Assembly: GCF_964340395.1 (NCBI RefSeq)
Contig: NC_135551.1
Span: 12,776,003 to 12,816,002 of the forward strand
DNA: 40,000 nucleotides
DNA from: Glandiceps talaboti
Lineage: Eukaryota; Hemichordata; Enteropneusta; Spengelidae
Direction of reading: 5' to 3'
Shown: piece after piece, positions 29,685-40,000 of the stretch
How positions within the stretch are numbered: position 1 is the first letter of the stretch
Layout: every line of letters begins with the position of its first letter
Made by a program: the position numbers and the translations under genes
Notes under the pieces: generated by a model
What the model saw: only the letters and a program-made list of their open reading frames with translations
What the model was told of the DNA's origin: nothing
The model's database searches: none

Positions 29685-30420
29685 ATTGTGGTGTGATGTA
29701 GTGTGGTGTGATGTGATGTGATGTGATGTGATGTAGTGTGGTGTAATGCAATGCATTACAATTCAACATAGTGTAAGCTTAATGTTGTGTCCTGTAGTGA
29801 GAATGTATCAGTGTTATGATGTGTGGTGCAGAGGAGAGCAATATTGCTGTAATACATAGTGCATTGTCGAGTTCTAGCTGTGTTGCAGTGTTGCGTGGTG
29901 CAATGTCATGCCGCACAATGTAGTGTATTGTAGTTCAGCATTGTGTAGTGTAGTGTAGTGAAGTGTAGTGCAGTGCAGTGCAGTGTAGTGTAGTGGTGTA
30001 GTGTAGTGTAGTGTAGTGTAGTATAGTATAGTGTAGTGTAGTTTGGTGTAGTGTAGTGTAGTTTGATGTAGTGTAGTGTAGTGTAGTGTGTAGTGTAGTG
30101 TGTAGCGTAGTGTGTAGTGTAGTGTAGTGTAGTGTAGTGTAGTGTAGTGTAGTGTAGTGCAATACAGTGTAGTGTAGTGTAGTGTAGTGTAGTGGTGTAG
30201 TGCAGTGTAGTGTAGTGTAGCGTAGTGTGTAGTTTAGTGTAGTGTAGTGTAGTGTAGTTTAGTGTACAGTGTAGTGTAGTGTAGTGTAGTGTAGTGTAGT
30301 GTAGTGCAGTACAGTGTAGTGTAGTACATGCAGTGCGATGTAATCTTGTACAGTGCTGTGTTTTGTTGTAGTGTACAGGGTAATATGTATATGTATTGCA
30401 GTGCAGAACAGTTTAGCATA
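29685..30420. repeat. GT-rich pentanucleotide array (TAGTG)n with (GTGAT)n
   Basis: Starts with (GTGAT)n at about 29708-29734 and degenerate related words to about 29940. A regular (TAGTG)n core follows to about 30335 and decays to 30420. The core contains many short slips (for example TAGTGTGTAGTG), so its register is not strict. The plus strand is almost free of C. The minus-strand frames of poly-HYTT type are repeat translations. Confidence 0.95.
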
Positions 30421-30494
30421 ATATATCACAATGCAATATCATTTGATACGGTGTTAAGTTATGGCGAGGTGGTGCGGTAAATTATATAGTTATG

Positions 30495-31014
30495 TCACAT
30501 CACATCACATCACATCACATCACATCACACCACACCTCACCACACCACACCACATCACACCACACCACATCACATCACACCACACCACACCACATCACGT
30601 CACGTCACAAGTGCAATACATTTTGTCCATACTACATCACACCACACATGGACTACACAATACTCAATATTACACCACAGCACGGCACATTGTATCATAC
30701 CTTACACTGCTACATACCACAGCACACAACTCCACATCACATCACATCACATCACACCACACCACACCACACCACACCACACCATACCATACAATACAAT
30801 ACATTTACCCTATATTAGAACTACTACACCATAGTACACACCACACCACACCACACAATACATTTATAATACACCACACCATACCATACCATACCATACC
30901 ATACCATACCATACCACACCACACCACACCACACCACACCACACCACACCACACCATACCACACCACACCACACCACACCACACCACACCATACCATACC
31001 ATACCATACCATAC
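30495..31014. repeat. CA-rich pentanucleotide array (CACAT/CACAC/CATAC)n
   Basis: (CACAT)n from 30495, mixed CACAT/CACAC to about 30608, a degenerate centre, (CACAT)n-(CACAC)n at about 30736-30790, then from 30871 to 31014 a strict pentamer register. In that last part blocks of ACACC and ATACC alternate (2, 7, 8, 1, 6 and 4 units plus a partial), differing at one base. The plus strand is almost free of G. The 198-codon plus frame and the poly-VVWC minus frames are repeat translations. Confidence 0.95.
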
Positions 31015-35670
<4,656 letters not shown>

Positions 35671-35742
35671 TATGTATGTATGTATGTATGTATGTATGTA
35701 TGTATGTATGTATGTATGTATGTATGTATAAATGTGTGTGTA

Positions 35743-35773
<31 letters not shown>

Positions 35774-35804
35774 TGTATGTATGTATGTATGTATGTATGT
35801 ATGT
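35671..35804. repeat. (TATG)n tetranucleotide array, two blocks
   Basis: (TATG)n at 35671-35729, a 16-base interruption rich in GT, then (TATG)n at 35745-35804. The second block runs directly into the reverse-transcriptase remnant. Confidence 0.97.
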
Positions 35805-35979
35805 CATTAATGATTTGCAAACGTTACTTCACAGAAAATATATTGACCCCCCCCCCCTCTTTTTGATGAATAAGAAATTACCTATCCTTATGTTCGCTGA
35901 TGATATTGTGCTGTTGTCAACTTCTTGTCATGGTTTACAACATTCACTCAGATTACTAAAATCTTTTTGCAACAAATAA
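35803..35979 (+). pseudogene. Non-LTR retrotransposon reverse-transcriptase fragment
   Basis: About 58 residues in one frame, starting with INDL, then a variable segment with LPILMFADDIVLLS, then HGLQHSLRLLKSFC and a stop. INDL followed about 25-30 residues later by FADD matches the order in LINE-type reverse transcriptases, where the two Asp of the FADD box are catalytic metal ligands. A GLQxSLxxLxxFC helix after the box is usual in CR1/Jockey/RTE-like elements. The fragment is cut on the left exactly where the (TATG)n array ends and on the right by a stop. The upstream palm and fingers, endonuclease and thumb are missing, so it is dead. A C10 run inside the frame (coding for PPP) is odd. 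The exact clade cannot be assigned from this length. Confidence 0.7.
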
Positions 35980-36176
35980 TGTTTTTGGTTTTTTTAAATT
36001 TATAATGAAAGGTTGGATATTGCTGCATCGTACACTTAGCTAGGTATTTAATTTACCCCTTCACGACATTTTTAAAATGCAAGTGTGGCTTTAAAAAATA
36101 AAAGATTTGAGAGCTCTGTTTGTTTACACTAACATCTTTATTACAAATAATCCTTCCGTGCATATGTGCGTACTTG
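35980..36176. other. Short AT-rich spacer between the RT remnant and the (CATA)n array
   Basis: No continuation of the reverse-transcriptase reading frame could be recognised in any forward frame. The sequence runs into the CCTA units at about 36177. Confidence 0.55.
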
Positions 36177-36440
36177 CCTACCTACCTACCTACCTACCTA
36201 CATACCTACATACATACATACATACATACATACATACATACATACAGACAGACACACAGACATACATACATACATACATACATACATACATACATACATA
36301 CATACATACATACATACATACATACAGACATACACACACACATACATACATACATACATACATGCACACATACATACATACATACATACATACATACATA
36401 CATACACACACATACATACATACATACATACATACATACA

Positions 36441-36474
<34 letters not shown>

Positions 36475-36560
36475 CACACATACACACACACATACATACA
36501 TACATACATACATACATACATACATACATACATACATACATACATACATACATACATACA
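36177..36560. repeat. (CCTA)n-(CATA)n array with CAGA, CACA and CATG variants
   Basis: (CCTA)n at 36177-36200 passes into (CATA)n, with scattered CAGA, CACA and CATG units, to 36560. The 4-base register is kept from 36181 to about 36409, where one 2-base slip occurs. Long frames on both strands (up to 181 codons of YIHT or MYVC) are repeat translations. Confidence 0.97.
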
Positions 36561-37213
36561 TTTTTGTTACTGTACTTTGTCTTTAATCTCTTGGAAGTAA
36601 TGGGTGGTGTTATTCATTCCATGACCATAGAAAATAGGAGAACTAAACAGGCGCAACTGAAATGACAAGTTTGAACAAAACTCAGTATATGTATGTTCAA
36701 GTTCCCCCGCTGTGTATCGTTAACACAGCAGGTAACCAAGACTAGAATAAACGTCTTCATCCACTATATGTCAATCACAGTAACACTGTGTTTCTACTTA
36801 CACAATAAATGAGCCAATAGCATTGGCACCCAAGTGAGAATTGGGTCATTACCAACCTAATTATTGTTAATTATGTCTTTATAAGTCAATTAACAACTGT
36901 GTGCTAAGATCAACTCCAAAGCGAATATCCCGCAGAGAGATCGGATACAGGCTACGATTAAGGATTAGATTAACACACCATTACGACTTAGGTGACAATA
37001 CTAGGGAGGGGATGGGAGGGTGAAGGCACTCATACAATCTAACGGGTTTCTCATCATCTCCTTTGCTACACCTTCTAACAGCTAAATAGTTGTACAATAT
37101 ATTCTATTTTTATATTAACAAAAGGCATACTGCCATTAGTTAGATTTATATTGCGGTAATGACCATCAGAAGTACAGGGAGCTATGCTGTATTAACGGAT
37201 ATGTATCAGCCCC
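36561..37213. other. Non-coding stretch, no gene recognised
   Basis: Single-copy-looking AT-rich DNA, with nothing supportable as a gene. Confidence 0.6.
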
Positions 37214-37348
37214 TGGGCGACAACCTAGGGAATCTCTCTATAGGTGAACGCCTAACGAATCTCTGGGCAAACTGCTAGGGAATATCTCTGGGTGAACAGC
37301 TAGGGAATGAATGCCTGTGGAATTTCTCTGGGCGATCACCAAGTCCTA
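37214..37348. repeat. Degenerate minisatellite, unit about 25 bp
   Basis: Five unit starts resembling TGGGYGAAC are seen at 37214, 37241, 37264, 37289 and 37329. Each is followed by a version of GCTAGGGAATNTCTC. Spacings are 27, 23, 25 and 40 bases, the last containing a partial extra unit. Units are diverged, so the array is old. Confidence 0.8.
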
Positions 37349-40000
37349 CAGCATCTTGCTAGGAAAACTTTCATAGAAAATAAAATAAAAATCATTCACG
37401 AATATGAATTCTAGAGATAGTATGGTAAGGCAAATATGACCTAACTGGAAGATGCGGAATCGATACATTATTAATATTCCAAAATGAATTTTGACGATAA
37501 AAAAAATAGCGTGCAACAGTATTTTATTGGTAAGTTTTGGTTGCGTTAAGAGCAGAGATAGTCAGCATCCCATAACATAACATTTTGTATCATTTTTGAG
37601 AGAAGACATGGACATCATATAATCATCTTGATGTGCATTCATTTTAGTTGGGTGGTGTGGAAATTAACATTGACAGGGAACTGGAAAACAGTTTTATTAA
37701 AGTACATGAAGATGGGCATGCGTATGGAAGTTTTAAAAAAATCAGGAAACATGCTGCTTATTGGATGTATCCGTTTCAGCAATATAATTCGGAAATTACC
37801 ATAAAATTATATTTATTTCTGTTGGTTTTTATTCTGTATTATTAACAAACAGAGCTACAGTTTATCAGTTGTGTATATTCGCATCACTATGTGCATTTGT
37901 GTATGCAGTTTGCCTTTTTATCAGCAAATACAAAAACATAGTGTGTTCCTGATAACCCGACCGACCCCTGATCCTAAACATTGTTTGTGCATGTGCATGA
38001 AGGTACTTCAATTCCGTGTACACCTTTATGCCTTTGCCTCATCTGTGGTCACTTTTTGTTTTCTAAAAATCGTATTCCAAAGAGAAACAGGTCTTTTTAG
38101 ACTATAAAAAAACAGTCTGCAAAATGTGTTCATCTACTTCACTTACAGCCGTCTTCACTTACACTACTTGTACACCTAATCAAACTATTACGAAAATATC
38201 GTGACCGACGAGTACCTTATCTTAATGGCGTCGAAGTAATTTTTAAAACATTAAGTAAAGTAAAAAAAATAATACCTATAGCTACCTACCATATTTTATC
38301 GGAAATAAGCATGTTTTTAAATTTTATTTTGCCTTATGTTGTTGCTGGTGTTGTTGTAGTCATCTGAACTGAATTCACTCAAATGAAAACTCTCAAAATT
38401 TGTACGGTTTTATATATTGGAAATGCATGCATACTTTGGCCAGTATCTCCGAAATGATATGAAGTGATCAACTCATAACTGAAAGTTTTCCTTCAAAATT
38501 TTACAATGTCGTAAAAGGGTATAATTCACGAGTTCACTAAAAGTACCCTCACACGGTAAACGGTGTCCGTGACTACAGACAATTTACGTGAATGTCTTTT
38601 TGGAAGCAAACATAGTTATTTTGTTTGATATATAACCTGTACAGGTTGTAGGCGCACGGATTACTTAATTTGTATTTCTACTTTTGTAGTTATTCAACCA
38701 TCTAGATTGCGCTATGCCCTTTCAAACTCAAAGGGAGTTTCTTTATGTTACTATACTTAGTTTTTGATATCATGAGAACTGTCTACACTTTCAAACTCTT
38801 CGGGCATGTTTTGGGCACTCCTAGACAACAAGAGTGACCCGATTTGTCCGCCCTTACAAATGTTCTAGTAAACCTTGCAGAAAAGCCATAGACAAATGAA
38901 AACAAAAATACGGTATTATACTCCATCGACTGAATTCAAACACCAGGAGGGGACGCTATTTTTTGACAAGTTTACTTTTTGATGTTAGTAGTCGCATTCA
39001 TGCCACACCTAATTAACGCTACAAGATGTTACAAAAGTCCAAAAGAATGAGAGGCCGCCAAAAAGTGAGAAAAGCTAAAGAAATAGTCGCTTGCTCAAGA
39101 AAAAGGTATAATGAGATGTGGGAGCGTGAAAAGGGGCTTGTAACGACAACAAGAAAGCCTATTCAACACGCCAGTGGATATTTTTCTTAACTATTCATCG
39201 CTACAATGAAGGCGAAATTTAAAATGTGTTAAGAAAAGAACTAGTTTTACAACAAATATGTTTGCTTAAAGATTGATCTGTAAGGGAGGGAACAGAGAGG
39301 GACGGAAGACGACAAAGCGGCTACTTTTGATAACCCTACTGGTAGCTTTAATAAAGAAAAAAAGCCGTAAGCAAGTTTACTGTTATAACTCGAACATACT
39401 AAAGCTAAGCTCACCCCCTTGTTGTACCGTGCCGATGTGATTTCCATGGCCGGTAAGGTAACAACTCTAGTACCACCAAAGAATTCTTTACAATTATAGA
39501 TGCTTGAATGTTTCTATTTCATTCTGTTTCATTCCTTCTTTTCTCTTTTTAGTGGAATACTTAGTTTTCTGATTACCGCGTTTTCTAAGGAATCACTCCT
39601 TTTGTTTTTCTCTTTTCTTTGCGAATTTACCCAATCTTCCAATGTGCGAATGTTTGAAGGAGGAGCAAACAAAACGGTCTCTTGGTGTATTAATCCTCGT
39701 CTTGTTTGGTATTTTGGTGTGACTACAATACCGTTTCTGGTTACTGTTCCGTAGTTAATTTTAGTAAGAGACTAAAATTCGAGTCTGGATTCTGATTAGG
39801 TGTCAATTCAACGGAGCGTGTTTGGTTGGAAGTCAATTGTCACCTGTACAATGGTAGCCAGTTAATTTCACACGATCCACCGATCTCTAGATCCCGTTCA
39901 AACAAAACCAACAAGACTCCAAACAAATGTCAGAAGTAATTAGTCGTCTGGTTTCTGATTAAGGCATCTTAGAGAGCCCGAGTGGCATCTTCAAAGAAAA
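37349..40000. other. Non-coding stretch, no gene recognised
   Basis: The frame at 37648-37845 (+, 65 codons) follows a TTTTAG that could be an acceptor, but its product resembles no family I know and ends in a hydrophobic tail. Frames at 37871-38107, 39247-39447 and 39500-39754 are likewise anonymous. No tandem repeats beyond short T-runs. Confidence 0.5.

Noticed and set aside
29685-31014. Telomere-like repeat
   Set aside because: Motifs are TAGTG, CACAT, CACAC and CATAC; neither TTAGGG nor TTAGG occurs as an array.
36783-36830. Possible N-terminal receptor exon on minus with ATG and GTAAGT in phase 1
   Set aside because: The encoded residues (about MLLAHLL before the split codon) do not resemble NR2E N-termini, and the match could easily be chance.
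37648-37845. 65-codon frame after TTTTAG, possible exon
   Set aside because: No family similarity, no donor recognised, and it ends in an AT-driven hydrophobic tail.

Overview
The window looks like an AT-rich, intron- and repeat-dominated stretch of a bilaterian animal nuclear genome. Only one piece of a host protein-coding gene can be recognised: a 234-bp exon on the minus strand (14041-14274). It encodes the complete two-zinc-finger DNA-binding core of an NR2E-type nuclear receptor, closest to tailless/TLX (NR2E1). The exon has a clean splice acceptor and donor and symmetric 1-1 phase. No neighbouring exon of the gene was found on the minus strand on either side, so much of the window may be intron of this one gene, but its limits cannot be drawn from sequence alone. 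The very large, varied microsatellites, above all long (CATA)n/(TATG)n, (CT)n and pentanucleotide arrays, are a pattern I associate with molluscs and other lophotrochozoans. That placement is an impression, not a proof.

Layout: 1-3101 no recognisable gene; 3102-3412 a compound tetranucleotide array; 4272-4458 C-run plus (TC)n; 6651-6731 triplet array; 11340-12066 a possible retrotransposon tail, (ATGA)n and a higher-order (CTAA)n array; 13599-13770 (CATA)n/(CA)n lying just 3' of the receptor exon; 14041-14274 the receptor exon; 18419-18493 (CA)n; 18740-19290 a roughly 150-bp higher-order repeat built from ATCAC/AACAC pentamers; 21589-21614 (CATG)n; 25941-26771 a cluster of microsatellites of period 2, 3 and 4; 27247-27356 (CT)n; 29685-31014 two large pentanucleotide arrays with opposite strand composition; 32139-32258 (TC)n; 35671-36560 a reverse-transcriptase remnant between a (TATG)n array and a (CATA)n array; 37214-37348 a degenerate minisatellite. 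The rest is AT-rich DNA in which I see no supportable gene.

The recurring pattern is that tandem arrays change motif without losing period. This is seen for periods of 3, 4 and 5 bases at several separate loci, and most sharply at 3102-3412, where six motif blocks share one uninterrupted 4-base register. The other two structures that deserve attention are the retrotransposon fragment enclosed by reverse-complementary arrays and the back-to-back GT-rich/CA-rich pentamer arrays. I found no operon, CRISPR, rRNA or tRNA, and no evidence for a new multi-gene system.
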